DNA of 64,000 nt from Streptomyces lydicus (lineage in GTDB: Bacteria; Actinomycetota; Actinomycetes; Streptomycetales; Streptomycetaceae): assembly GCF_001729485.1 (NCBI RefSeq), contig NZ_CP017157.1, forward strand, positions 4,402,001 through 4,466,000, written 5' to 3'. The translations under genes were made by a program, and so were the position numbers. Position 1 is the stretch's first letter, and the number at the start of each line of letters is the position of its first letter. The notes under the pieces are model-generated. The model had not been told where the DNA came from and did no database searches. It saw nothing but the letters and a program-made list of their open reading frames with translations. Shown one piece after another: positions 45,819-53,838 of the stretch.

Positions 45819-45890
45819 TCAGGCCGTCACCCGGGACGCCAGGGCGGCGGTCCGGGCGCTGCGCGGTGCGGTGGCCCTGAGCGCGGTCAT
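45819..45890 (-). CDS. Possible 23-residue small protein
   Basis: ATG 45890 follows GGGGAGGTGGGGCTG, one of the strongest ribosome binding sites in the window, and opens a 23-codon frame (MTALRATAPRSARTAALA...). A TGCTAGCTT extended -10 lies about 70 bp upstream. The product is basic and Ala-rich with no known match. It could be a leader peptide for the GNAT gene 95 bp downstream. Confidence 0.35.
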   Translation of the reverse strand: MTALRATAPRSARTAALASRVTA

Positions 45891-46117
45891 CAGCCCCACC
45901 TCCCCTTCTTCCTCATCATCGCCATGGATCGGCGGATCGAACGCTCTCGCGAACCGGCACAAGCTAGCACGCACACCCGGCAGGTCTCTGCTGGTTTTCC
46001 CGCTGCCGCGCCCCCGGGCGTCCTTGCCGCCGGCGGGCGGCACCACGTTCCCCGCGGACCGGGGTGCCGGTCCGCCGGCCGGGAACCGCGCCGGCCGGGC
46101 GCGCGTGATCACGGAGT

Positions 46118-47038
46118 ATGGTCCGGAAAATCGAAGTGGGGCGCACGGTCGCCCATCTTGGCGCGGTGTGGTGCGTCGGCTGCGCTCTGACCGCGCTCCA
46201 GTTCCAGGCCGTGGTGCTCGGCCTCTTCTCGGGCCCGGCGGCGCTCGCCGCCGTCCTCCTCGTCGGACCGCCGCTCGCGGTGAGCCTCTTCGCCGGCCTC
46301 GGGACCTCCGCCCGCGCGTTCGTGCCGCTCACCCGCCGGGCGCGCGGACTGTGGGGATGGGCGGTCACCGTGTACGCGTCGGGCACGGCCGGTGCCTTCT
46401 GCTTCGTCGCCGCGAGTCCGCACGACCACGGTTTGGACAACAGCCTTCTGCTCTACCCGTACGGCGGCGTCTGCTCCGCGCTTGCCGCCGCCTTCTTCCT
46501 CCCGGGGGCGCGGACCCGGCTGACCACCACCGGCGTGACGGTCGTGCTCGCGGTCGTGAGCTGCTACGCCGCCTGGAGTGCCGCCCAGCCGCCCACCCTC
46601 CAGGAATGGCTCAGCGCCAACGGGGTGGACCGCGCCTTGCTGCGCGTCGGTGATCCGCCCGCCGGCTACACGCTGCGGGTGGGCGGAGCCAGCGAAGACG
46701 GTTTCGGCGCGGGCTACGAACGGCCCGGTGCGCCGGAGCTGCGCCTCTCCGTGGAGCGCGCGGGCCACGACACCCGGCGTACCGACGCGCGCGGCTGCCC
46801 CGTCCCGTTCGGCGAGACGATTCGCTGTACGGACGACGGGGCGGGCCGCCAACTCGTGTCGTACGAGGGTGGCTACGCCCGGCAGGAACTGCGCCTGCGC
46901 CGCGCCGGACTGGTCCACACCGTGACCTTGCGGGGAAGCGGTGCCGGGCTGCCAGCGGCCCGGCACATCCTGTCGACGCTCCGGCCCGCGACGGACGCGG
47001 AACTCGCCGCGCTCGTCGCGCTGCCGATGCGGCGATGA
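46118..47038 (+). CDS. Membrane protein with extracytoplasmic C-terminal domain
   Basis: A 306-residue protein: four to five transmembrane helices in residues 10-165 (LQFQAVVLGLFSGPAALAAVLLVG, VTVVLAVVSCYAAWSA) followed by a soluble domain of about 135 residues with paired cysteines (GCPVPFGETIRC). Family not recognised; the C-terminal part looks like a secreted sensor or binding domain. ATG 46118 has no strong ribosome binding site. Confidence 0.72.
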   Translation: MVRKIEVGRTVAHLGAVWCVGCALTALQFQAVVLGLFSGPAALAAVLLVGPPLAVSLFAGLGTSARAFVPLTRRARGLWGWAVTVYASGTAGAFCFVAASPHDHGLDNSLLLYPYGGVCSALAAAFFLPGARTRLTTTGVTVVLAVVSCYAAWSAAQPPTLQEWLSANGVDRALLRVGDPPAGYTLRVGGASEDGFGAGYERPGAPELRLSVERAGHDTRRTDARGCPVPFGETIRCTDDGAGRQLVSYEGGYARQELRLRRAGLVHTVTLRGSGAGLPAARHILSTLRPATDAELAALVALPMRR

Positions 47039-47114
47039 ACCGGTCCGTGAGCCCTTTAGCTTCCCGGGTGTCCCCCGGAACGCCGGCCGGCGGGAGCCGC
47101 CCGGACACTCCCCG

Positions 47115-47948
47115 CTACGTCAGAGCCGGCGCCAGGAGGGCGGCGGTTTCGGCGATCACGGCGTCGTCCATCTCGGCGTCGGGCTCGGGCCGGGTGGACA
47201 GCACGGCCATCACGATCGGTCCTCGGCCGGGGGGCCAGACGATGCCCACGTCGTTCGTCGTCCCGTAGCGACCGGTGCCGGTCTTGTCGCCGACGGTCCA
47301 GCCCTCGGGGAGGCCGGCCCGCAGCCGCTTGCCGCCGGTGGTGTTGGCGACCAGCCACCCGGTCAGTCGTGTGCGGTCCGCCGTGTCCCGGGCGTTCCCG
47401 AGGGCGAGTCGGGCGTAGGTCCGGCCGATCGCGCGGGGCGTGGTGGTGTCCGTGACGCGCCACGGCTCGGCCGAGTTCAGCTCCGGCTCGCAGCGGTCGA
47501 GCCGGGTCACGGTGTCGCCGAGGGACCGGCAGAAGCGCGTGACGGCCGCCGGGCCGCCGAGCTCCGTCAGCAGCAGGTTCATCGCGGTGTTGTCGCTGTA
47601 CGACACGGCCGCGCCGCACAGGTCCGCGACGCTCATGCCGTGGGCGAGGTTCTGCGGGAGACCGGTGACGGGCGCGGCCCCGGCCCGGTCGATGTCCTGC
47701 TGCGTGTAGTGGATGACCTTGGAGAGGAACGTGCCGTCGTGGTCGAGGTCCCGCAGCACTGCGCCGATGGCCATCGCCTTGGAGGTGGAGCACATGGGGA
47801 AGCGCTCGTTCGCCCGGTGGAGCACCGTGCGGCCGGTTACCGTGTTCCACCCGAAGACGCCGAGACGCGTGCCGTGCCGCCGTTCCAGGTCTCGCAGCTT
47901 GCGCACCACCCGGCTCCCCGGCGCGGACGCGTGCGCGGCGGACGGCAC
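47115..47948 (-). CDS. Class A beta-lactamase (mature part)
   Basis: The open frame encodes a complete class A serine beta-lactamase: CSTSK holds the nucleophile Ser70 and Lys73, YSDNTA the SDN loop, EPELN the Glu166 motif and DKTGTG the KTG motif. Enzymes of this class hydrolyse penicillins and cephalosporins outside the membrane. The in-frame start PSAAHASAPGS is only the last part of a signal peptide; the rest (47949-48031) is in another frame, so export would fail unless the frameshift is an assembly error. RefSeq-style callers may give the start at 47948. Confidence 0.9.
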   Translation of the reverse strand: MPSAAHASAPGSRVVRKLRDLERRHGTRLGVFGWNTVTGRTVLHRANERFPMCSTSKAMAIGAVLRDLDHDGTFLSKVIHYTQQDIDRAGAAPVTGLPQNLAHGMSVADLCGAAVSYSDNTAMNLLLTELGGPAAVTRFCRSLGDTVTRLDRCEPELNSAEPWRVTDTTTPRAIGRTYARLALGNARDTADRTRLTGWLVANTTGGKRLRAGLPEGWTVGDKTGTGRYGTTNDVGIVWPPGRGPIVMAVLSTRPEPDAEMDDAVIAETAALLAPALT

Positions 47949-48031
47949 CGCGACCGCGGTCAGTACCGCCGCACCACCCGGCGAGACGCGTCCCTGCTCG
48001 ACCTCACAGCCTCGTCCCTGCTTGATGTCAC
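47949..48031 (-). pseudogene. Out-of-frame signal peptide of the beta-lactamase
   Basis: GTG 48031, preceded by GGAAGGCGGAA, starts MTSSRDEAVRSSRDASRRVV, an Arg-rich (possibly twin-arginine) n-region, and stops at TGA 47960-47962. One extra G in the run before TACTGA would join it to VLTAVAVPSAAHA of the beta-lactamase frame and restore a full signal peptide. The two frames differ by one missing (or two extra) bases. Confidence 0.65.
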
Positions 48032-48169
48032 GCTTTCCGCCTTCCTGTGGTGCTGCCGTACTGCCCGTTTACGACGTCACAGGAAGCACTCCGGTTGCGC
48101 CCGCGGCGGGATCGGCCCGGGTGGGCGGCGGCCGGCCGGCACGTGGAAACCGGGCCGCCGCGGATGTTG

Positions 48170-48175
48170 TATGAT
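48170..48175 (+). promoter_or_regulatory. -10 element of a small RNA unit
   Basis: TATGAT at 48170-48175 is a near-consensus -10 hexamer; a transcript would begin near 48182. No good -35 hexamer is seen 16-18 bp upstream. Confidence 0.4.
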
Positions 48176-48220
48176 CATGATGCAACTTCGGTGAACGCCT
48201 CGCGGCTCAACCGGAGTCAC

Positions 48221-48292
48221 GCGTCCGTGGTCCAAGTCAAGACGTCCGCCAGCCGGCGGGAAATGCAGGTGCAAGACCTGCCGGGCGCTCCA
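48221..48292 (+). ncRNA. tRNA-like small RNA candidate
   Basis: 72 nt that end in encoded CCA. GCGTCCG at the 5' end pairs with CGGGCGC (one G-U) to form a 7-bp acceptor-like stem; GCAGG-TGCAAGA-CCTGC is a perfect 5-bp arm with a 7-nt loop in the T-arm position; GTC...GAC forms a short D-arm. The anticodon position holds CCGCC-AGCC-GGCGG, a stem with a 4-nt loop, so there is no normal anticodon. It lies between a TATGAT element and a strong terminator, and an upstream hairpin (CTTCGGT/ACCGGAG) precedes it. Could be a tRNA-derived RNA or a chance fold. Confidence 0.45.
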
Positions 48293-48295
48293 CAC

Positions 48296-48329
48296 AAGGG
48301 TCCCTGCCTCTCCCGAGGCAGGGACCCTT
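48296..48329 (+). terminator. Strong intrinsic terminator after the tRNA-like RNA
   Basis: AAGGGTCCCTGCC and GGCAGGGACCCTT are perfectly complementary (13 bp) around TCTCCCGA. It starts 3 nt after the CCA of the tRNA-like element and also faces the end of the convergent peptidase gene at 48360. Confidence 0.85.
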
Positions 48330-48359
48330 CGTCGTGCGTGTCCTCCGGCCGGTGCTCGG

Positions 48360-49889
48360 TCAGTCCGCGTTCCGGGCGCCGTCTGCGCAGTGGACGTCCC
48401 GCTGCGGGCGCTTGCCGGTGGTGAGGAACGTGGTGACCGTACGGTCAGCACACGCGTTGCCGTTGCCCAGATAGACGCCGTGCCCACCGTGGCCGACCGT
48501 GACGAGGCGGGCCCGGTCACCGAGGGCCTGCCGCATCTTCAGGGCGCCGGCGTACGGCGTGGAGGGGTCACGGAGGTTCTGCACCATCAGGACGGTGGAC
48601 GGTCCGTCGGCGGTGATCCGGGTGGGCTTGTCGGCGGGGGCGTCCTTCCAGAAGGTGCAGGGCGCGACGTTCACCGGCATTCCGGCCGTGAGCGGATGGC
48701 GGGCCCGGTCGAGGGCCACCGCGCGCCGGTACGGTGGGATCGCGGTCGGCCAGCGCACGTCGTTGCAGATCACCGCCGTGATGACCGCCGCGTCGGCCTG
48801 CGGCAACGGCTGGGCGAGGGCCGCGGGGAGGGCAGGGCGGCCGTCCGGTTGCCGGGCCGCCTGGACGAGTTGCGCGAGCTGCGGGAAGGAGTCGTCGCTG
48901 TAGAGGTCCATTTGAAGGGCCTGGCGCAGCCGGTTGCCGGTCAGCGGGACGCCCGGGGTGGTGGATTCCTTGGGCTTCCGATCCAGTTCGGCCGCCAGGC
49001 GGAGGAACAACGGCCGTACGTCCTCGGGCCGTTCGGCCAGCCGCAGCCCCTTGGCCCGCGCCGGGTCCGCGGCCCAGGCCGCGAAGTCGGGGAACCGGTC
49101 GTCCGCGCCCCTCGCCATGTTCGCCAGCCAACCCCTTTCCACGCGCCCCGGGTCGGGGTCCCCGCTGCTGTCCAGCACCCAGCGATCGGTGCGCGTGGGG
49201 TACTTCTGGGCATAGACGGCGCCCACATAGGTGCCGTACGAGGTGCCCACCGCCGACAGCCGTTCCTCGCCCAACGCCTGCCGGAGGCGGTCGATGTCAC
49301 GCACCTCGTTCGCCGTCGACATGCTCCTGAGCACGGGGCCGCCGTGGCGGTGGCACGCCTCGGCGATCCGGCGGGACCGGGCGACGTTCTCCGTGATTCC
49401 GCCGTCCGCGTCCGGCCAGGAGCGCAGCCCGACCACGTACCGGTCGTCCGCGCGGAGGCGGCAGTTCGCCGTCGTGCTGCCACCGACGCCCCGCGGGTCG
49501 AAGCTCACGATGTCGTACGCCCCCGCCAGCTGTCCGCGCAGCGCGGTGCCCTTCCGCTGGAGGGCGTCCAGTCCGGATCCGCCCGGCCCGCCGGGGATCA
49601 GCAGGAGCGCGCCCCGGCGTGCCGCGGGCTTTTCGCTGCGCAGCCGGGAGACGGCGAGGGAGAGGTGCCGGCCGTGCGGGGCGCGGTAGTCGAGCGGTAC
49701 GGACAACTCGGCGCACTCCTGCCCGGCGGGGCCACCCGGCTTCTCGCAGGAGCGCCAGGTGAGGCCGGAGGACGGTGTGGCAGCGGTGGCTGCGGTGGCT
49801 GCGGCGGGGAACGTCGGTATGGCCAGAGAGCCGGCCAGGACCGTTGCGGAGAGGGCGAGCACCCAGGTCCTTCGGGGACAAGTCGTCAT
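48360..49889 (-). CDS. Secreted alpha/beta-hydrolase peptidase (SlpD/tripeptidyl-aminopeptidase type)
   Basis: A 509-residue secreted protein: signal peptide WVLALSATVLAGSLAIPTFP, then a peptidase S33-type alpha/beta hydrolase. IPGGPGGSGLDAL is the oxyanion strand, VGTSYGTYVG holds the nucleophile Ser, and a C-terminal TAP-like domain (about residues 385-490) ends with GHGGHG carrying the catalytic His. Streptomyces homologues remove N-terminal tripeptides or act on mycelial proteins. ATG 49889 follows an unusual pyrimidine-rich stretch with no Shine-Dalgarno site; the extension to 50027 is low complexity. Confidence 0.87.
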   Translation of the reverse strand: MTTCPRRTWVLALSATVLAGSLAIPTFPAAATAATAATPSSGLTWRSCEKPGGPAGQECAELSVPLDYRAPHGRHLSLAVSRLRSEKPAARRGALLLIPGGPGGSGLDALQRKGTALRGQLAGAYDIVSFDPRGVGGSTTANCRLRADDRYVVGLRSWPDADGGITENVARSRRIAEACHRHGGPVLRSMSTANEVRDIDRLRQALGEERLSAVGTSYGTYVGAVYAQKYPTRTDRWVLDSSGDPDPGRVERGWLANMARGADDRFPDFAAWAADPARAKGLRLAERPEDVRPLFLRLAAELDRKPKESTTPGVPLTGNRLRQALQMDLYSDDSFPQLAQLVQAARQPDGRPALPAALAQPLPQADAAVITAVICNDVRWPTAIPPYRRAVALDRARHPLTAGMPVNVAPCTFWKDAPADKPTRITADGPSTVLMVQNLRDPSTPYAGALKMRQALGDRARLVTVGHGGHGVYLGNGNACADRTVTTFLTTGKRPQRDVHCADGARNAD

Positions 49890-50186
49890 GGGGAAAGGAT
49901 TGTTGAGCGGGGTGGCCCACGCCCACCCGGCAGGCACGAGGGTCGGGGGTGGGGCTGTCCCCCGGTTCGCCGGCCGCACCGCCCGCGTCGGCACGGTGCG
50001 TCGGCGCGATGCGCAAGGACGTGGCACAACAACCGTCTCTCAGCTGCTTCAAACCACCTCCGCGTCGGGATTCCACCCTGAAAGAGTGAAACCTTCGCCA
50101 ATTCCCTCACTATGTGGCCGTATCTGCCGATGGGAGGTACGTACAGGAAGCGGCAGTGAGCCGCTTGGATCGATCGGGAGTTTGTT

Positions 50187-50579
50187 ATGTCACGAATCAC
50201 GCGGGTGACCGCTATGGCCGCCATCGCGGCAAGCACTGCCCTGGCGGGCAGTTCGACCGCGGTCGCAGACGCCGGCGCGGCCGGCGGAGCGGCCGGTTCA
50301 CCGGGAGTGGTGTCGGGCAATGTGATTCAGGTCCCGATCCACATTCCGCTCAACGTGTGCGGCAACACCGTGAATGTCGTGGGCCTGCTGAACCCGGCCT
50401 TCGGCAACACCTGCATCAACGGCCACATCGAGCGCCGAGTGGTCGTCCGTCACCACGTCGTCAAGCACGTCCACATCAAGCACCACCACGCCAAGCCCAT
50501 CAAGAAGAAGGTCCACCACAAGAAGAAGCACCACAAGCCGGCCGGTGGCGTGCACACCGGCGGCGGCGGCATGGCGTAA
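50187..50579 (+). CDS. Chaplin-family protein with a His/Lys-rich tail
   Basis: A 130-residue secreted protein. After the signal peptide (AAIAASTALAGSSTAVADA) comes one chaplin domain, residues about 38-79: GSPGVVSGNVIQVPIHIPLN, VCGNT with Cys58 and GNTCIN with Cys76, the usual disulfide. Chaplins self-assemble into the amyloid-like film that lets aerial hyphae leave water. Short chaplins normally stop here; this one continues with about 50 residues containing 13 His and 10 Lys (VVRHHVVKHVHIKHHHAK, KKKVHHKKKHHK), and no LPxTG sorting signal. GGGAG precedes ATG 50187. Confidence 0.9.
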   Translation: MSRITRVTAMAAIAASTALAGSSTAVADAGAAGGAAGSPGVVSGNVIQVPIHIPLNVCGNTVNVVGLLNPAFGNTCINGHIERRVVVRHHVVKHVHIKHHHAKPIKKKVHHKKKHHKPAGGVHTGGGGMA

Positions 50580-50656
50580 GACGGGAACCGTCCCGGGGGG
50601 TCGCCGGCAACCACGGCGCCTCCCGGGGCACCTGCTGAACCACTCGCACCACCGAG

Positions 50657-50725
50657 GCCCGGGGCCGGGCCGTTCGTACCATCAGCCCTTCCACCTTCAC
50701 CGGAGGAGGCGGCCCGGCCCCGGGC
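50657..50725 (+). terminator. Long inverted repeat after the chaplin gene
   Basis: GCCCGGGGCCGGGCCG (50657-50672) and CGGCCCGGCCCCGGGC (50710-50725) are perfect 16-bp complements separated by 37 nt, followed by TTTCG. Probable terminator in the 339-bp space between the chaplin gene and the next secreted-protein gene. Confidence 0.6.
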
Positions 50726-50918
50726 TTTCGCACGCGCGGGTTCCGCGCGGCCCGTCGGGCCGGGGGCGCGAACCGGCCTACCGATGAAGGACGTTCACGG
50801 ACCACTGTGACGCGCATCACATAGGCGGGTGTCATACGAGGACGGCTTCCCGCGCGTGTGGAGGGTGCAAGGCAAGCGACACCTGCAAGGCAGTCGACAA
50901 CACGGGGAGCTGAGAAAG

Positions 50919-51200
50919 ATGCGCAACCGAATCGCAGCCGGTCTTCTGGCGGCCGTGGCGCTCGTGGGGACCGTGGGCCTGGGAACCACCCAGGCCACCG
51001 CCGCCCCCGCCCGGGCACCGCACCAGGTCGCCGACCAGGACAACGCCGCCGACGCGCCTCCCGGTTGGGTGCTCCGCGGCAAGTACTGGACCCACGGCGG
51101 TTGCGTGGAGGCGGGGCAGGACGGGGTGCAGCGGCACCACTGGGAGGAATTCCAGTGCGCCAACGGCGCCCTTCAGTGGGTCCTGTGGACCAACCGCTGA
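50919..51200 (+). CDS. Small secreted hypothetical protein
   Basis: A 93-residue protein with a Sec signal peptide (RIAAGLLAAVALVGTVGLG, cleavage near ATAA). The mature part is about 60 residues with two cysteines (GGCVEAGQ, FQCANG) and several Trp (WVLRGKYWTHGG, ALQWVLWTNR). Family not recognised. GGGGAGCTGAGAAAG precedes ATG 50919; the frame above it is open but lacks a site. Confidence 0.72.
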   Translation: MRNRIAAGLLAAVALVGTVGLGTTQATAAPARAPHQVADQDNAADAPPGWVLRGKYWTHGGCVEAGQDGVQRHHWEEFQCANGALQWVLWTNR

Positions 51201-51257
51201 TCCACACGCTCGATCCGGGCCCCGAAACCGGATCGTGCAACGGGGGATGACCACGGG

Positions 51258-51285
51258 CGGGCCCGGAGCAGCAGCTCCGGGCCCG
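51258..51285. terminator. Hairpin between convergent genes
   Basis: CGGGCCCGGAGC-AGCA-GCTCCGGGCCCG, a perfect 12-bp stem with a 4-nt loop, in the convergent junction 51201-51309; it can serve both directions. Confidence 0.75.
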
Positions 51286-51309
51286 TCCCGTTTCCGTCGC
51301 GGCCGAGCC

Positions 51310-51921
51310 CTAGCGCAGGCTCATGCCGTTGCTGCCGATGATCACGTCGTAGGTGCCCTTGAGGCCGCCTTCGCCCACGTAGCAGCGGTATCCGCTGGGC
51401 CTGTCGACGGGGACGAGGCGCACGGTGGGAATCTCGTCGCAGCGCAGGGAGTCGCGCGTCTTCCCGCCGAGGGTGCCGTACTGCTTCCACGCCCGGGCCT
51501 GTACGCCTTCCCTGGTGATCACACCGCCCTTGGTGGGCGTGGCGGTGTACTGCACCAGGAAGGAGCCGCCCTTCGTCGCCACGCGGAAGGGCACCTGGAC
51601 GCCCAGGTACGACACCGTGCAGGTGAAGGTCTGCGGCTGGTCGCCGACCTCGGCGGTGTCGCAGGTGCTGCTGGTCGGCCGGGCGATCATGCCGCCCATC
51701 GCCAGAACCCGGTTCTCCAGGTCGTACTTGATCTTCTCCAGCACCGGCGCCTTGTCGCTGGGTTCGCGATGCGGGGGCGCGGTCTTCTGCTGCGCCGCGG
51801 GCTTGGGGTTGGGCACCGGTGTGCCCTTGGTCAGCGGCGGATCGTCCTGCCCGCAGGCACTGGCCGCGAAGACCACCAGCGCCACCGTCGCTGCCGTACG
51901 TATCCAGTTCTTGGGACTCAC
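51310..51921 (-). CDS. Lipoprotein, function unknown
   Basis: A 203-residue lipoprotein: hydrophobic signal TAATVALVVFAASACG with the lipobox ASAC. A Pro/Lys-rich linker (about residues 25-50) leads to a soluble domain with Cys residues (SSTCDTA, TFTCTVS, LRCDEI, YRCYVG). The first half of that domain (CTVSYLGVQVPFRVATKGG) resembles DUF4333-like extracellular modules, but I am not sure. GTG 51921 follows GGGGAGAAGACA. Confidence 0.75.
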   Translation of the reverse strand: MSPKNWIRTAATVALVVFAASACGQDDPPLTKGTPVPNPKPAAQQKTAPPHREPSDKAPVLEKIKYDLENRVLAMGGMIARPTSSTCDTAEVGDQPQTFTCTVSYLGVQVPFRVATKGGSFLVQYTATPTKGGVITREGVQARAWKQYGTLGGKTRDSLRCDEIPTVRLVPVDRPSGYRCYVGEGGLKGTYDVIIGSNGMSLR

Positions 51922-52366
51922 TGTCTTCTCCCCGTTCTTGCCACTGACGCAACGGTTGATCATAGGTTCCACCTGGGGAGGGGGCCGGACCGGGCAGTGT
52001 CTCGTCGACAGCGGCGTGAACCCGGAAGGCTACCCACGGGGCCACCGGCCGACCCCACCGCGCGGGCGCGCGCGGCGGCGCCCGGGTCGCCGACAACCGC
52101 ATGGGCGAAGGGGACTTGTGCCCGTGGCATGGTCCACGAACGCCGTGGCCTCGATGCCCCGCGCCCCCTCCAGCAGCCTCGGAACACCACGAACGCGCTG
52201 TTCACCACCGGTGCTTCCGGAGGGGCGACGGCGCGGTTCCGGTCGTCAGTACGGGCGCTCACGCCTTCCCGTGAAGGCGGGCACATGAGGGCGCGGTGCC
52301 GCCGGGGATCGGCAAATCCTTCTCCGTGACCGGGCGCGCTCGCGCCCCTGACGGAAGGACACGGCT
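51922..52366. other. Intergenic region without a recognisable gene
   Basis: 445 bp between divergent genes, presumably holding both promoters. Several frames are open but show only the Arg/Pro/Gly composition of chance frames. GGAAGGACACGG just before 52367 is the ribosome binding site of the repeat protein. Confidence 0.55.
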
Positions 52367-52852
52367 ATGCGACGCACCATCGCCGGCATCTGCGCCGCCC
52401 TCGGGGCCCTGGGTCTCGGAGGGGCCGCTCCGGCTTCGGCCGCCCCGGTTCCCGTGACCGCGCTCCACTGCGACGGCGACACCTTCACGTGCACGGCCGG
52501 CCTCCGCTTCGGTGACGGCAACTGGAAGGCCGGCTGGAGCGCGAACGTCTACCACCAGGCGGCCCGGTCCGCGTACCGCGCTCCCGTGCCGGCGACGAGC
52601 CTGTCCTGTGACGGCGACACCGGACAGTGCGTGGCCGGCCTGCGGTTCGGCGACGGGAGGTGGCTTGCCAGCTGGCCCGCCACCGTCTTCCACCCGGCAC
52701 TCCGGTCCGCCGACGGGGCGCGGCTCGCTGCTCCCGTACCGGCGAACAGCCTGAACTGCGACGGCGACACCGGCAGGTGTGCGGTCAACCTGCAGTTCGG
52801 CGACGGCAACTGGAAGGCCGACTGGCCGGTGACCGTCTACCACCAGGGCTGA
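52367..52852 (+). CDS. Secreted protein of three tandem repeats
   Basis: A 161-residue protein: signal peptide (IAGICAALGALGLGGAAPASA) followed by almost nothing but three copies of a 38-residue unit at residues 27-64, 73-110 and 123-160. Each unit reads PVPxxxLxCDGDTxxC, then LxFGDGxWxxxWxxxVxH, with two cysteines seven apart, a conserved GDG and two or three Trp. I do not recognise the family; the repeats suggest a small disulfide-bonded, perhaps carbohydrate- or surface-binding module. It belongs to a run of secreted proteins (48.4-52.9 kb). Confidence 0.8.
   Translation: MRRTIAGICAALGALGLGGAAPASAAPVPVTALHCDGDTFTCTAGLRFGDGNWKAGWSANVYHQAARSAYRAPVPATSLSCDGDTGQCVAGLRFGDGRWLASWPATVFHPALRSADGARLAAPVPANSLNCDGDTGRCAVNLQFGDGNWKADWPVTVYHQG
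52445..52846 (+). repeat. Three 114-bp coding repeats
   Basis: Units at 52445-52558, 52583-52696 and 52733-52846 encode the 38-residue repeat of the secreted protein. They are separated by 24 and 36 bp that encode variable linkers (Ala/Arg-rich). DNA similarity is high around GCGACGGCGAC and TTCGGCGACGG. Confidence 0.8.
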
Positions 52853-52853
52853 G

Positions 52854-53135
52854 CCCGGCACGTGGCTCGCTGAGCGCCTGGAAGGCATTGCCCCCGGCAT
52901 CGCTGCGGAAGCCGAACACTGGACCCGAGTTCCGCGCGACGGCGGCCCCCGCAGCCTGCCCCGGCAGCAGGCCACGGCCCGGCTCTACCTCAACCGGGCC
53001 CGCCCAGCACTGCTGGCGTGGTCGAACCGCTACGACCATCTGCGGGAGGTGACCCGCGAAGACCTGCTGGCCCGTGCCAGACACTGCACGGCCGCCACCC
53101 CATGGACGAGTTGGGCTGCCGAGACCGACCCCTGA
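52854..53135 (+). pseudogene. Remnant of a site-specific integrase N-terminal domain
   Basis: Read in the frame of 52863, this stretch gives WLAERLEGIAPGIAAEAEHW, then RLYLNRARPALLAWSNRYD and HLREVTREDLLARARH, the pattern of the SAM-like N-terminal domain of tyrosine-recombinase-type integrases of actinomycetes. It has no start codon of its own and ends at TGA 53133-53135 after 90 codons; the catalytic domain is missing. A decayed mobile-element fragment is the best reading. Confidence 0.5.
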
Positions 53136-53249
53136 GGGGGATTCTCGGAAACGACCGGTGTTGCTCCTCGCCTCACTTGATCCAGTTCTCAACGGCTGGG
53201 GAGGGTTGGCAGGTATCACGCCGGCGACAAGCCGGTGCCGCGAGGCTGG

Positions 53250-53828
53250 TCAGGCGCAGCCCGTGCTCGCGGCCCTGCTCAAGGCTGTACGAGAATCTTC
53301 CGGGCCTACTTTCGCCTCTTCCGCGGGCATGGCCGGCCGTGCCGCGTAGCGGCTGCGCATCGCGTCGCTGGCTGCGGGGCCCGCGGTGAAGACGTAGGCG
53401 GCGCTGTCGTCGAGTCGGCAGCCGGTTTTGGCGTCGACGACCACGGGCTCGACTTCCTCGCCGCTGTGCGCGTCGACAAGGATCATGCTGCGCTCCGTCG
53501 GCGTGAGGCGGGAGTTGCCCCACGCGGCCAGGGCGACGATCACCGGGCGCAGGGAGCGCCCGAGTTCCGTCAGGACGTACTCGTGCCGGACGGGGCTGGT
53601 CCGGTAGGGCCGGCGCTCCAGCAGACCGTCCGCGACCAGGGTCTTCAGCCGGGTGGTGAGCATGCTGGAGGAGATGCCCAGGCTCTCCTGGAACTGGTCG
53701 AAGCGGGTGTAGCCGTCGAAGGCGTCGTGGAGGATCAGCAGAGTCCACCACTCGCCGACGTGTTCCACCGTCGTGGACAGCGGGCACTCTCGATCCTCCA
53801 GCCTGATCCGGCTTGCCACGGCGACCAT
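53250..53828 (-). CDS. HxlR-family transcriptional regulator
   Basis: A 192-residue regulator. The HxlR winged helix occupies residues 10-110: CPLSTTVEHVGEWWTLLIL, then FQESLGISSSMLTTRLKTLV and the wing RPVRHEYVLTELGRSL. The C-terminal 75 residues form an extra domain (GEEVEPVVVDAKTGCRL) seen in some family members. ATG 53828; it is divergent from an SDR gene with a long operator in the spacer, so it should control that gene and itself. Signals of such regulators are often quinones or aldehydes. Confidence 0.87.
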   Translation of the reverse strand: MVAVASRIRLEDRECPLSTTVEHVGEWWTLLILHDAFDGYTRFDQFQESLGISSSMLTTRLKTLVADGLLERRPYRTSPVRHEYVLTELGRSLRPVIVALAAWGNSRLTPTERSMILVDAHSGEEVEPVVVDAKTGCRLDDSAAYVFTAGPAASDAMRSRYAARPAMPAEEAKVGPEDSRTALSRAASTGCA

Positions 53829-53838
53829 CCTCCCAGTT

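Noticed and set aside
45891..46112. Extension of the 23-codon frame to 97 codons
   Set aside because: The upstream part is disordered Pro/Arg/Gly sequence without a start site; the internal ATG with its strong site is preferred.
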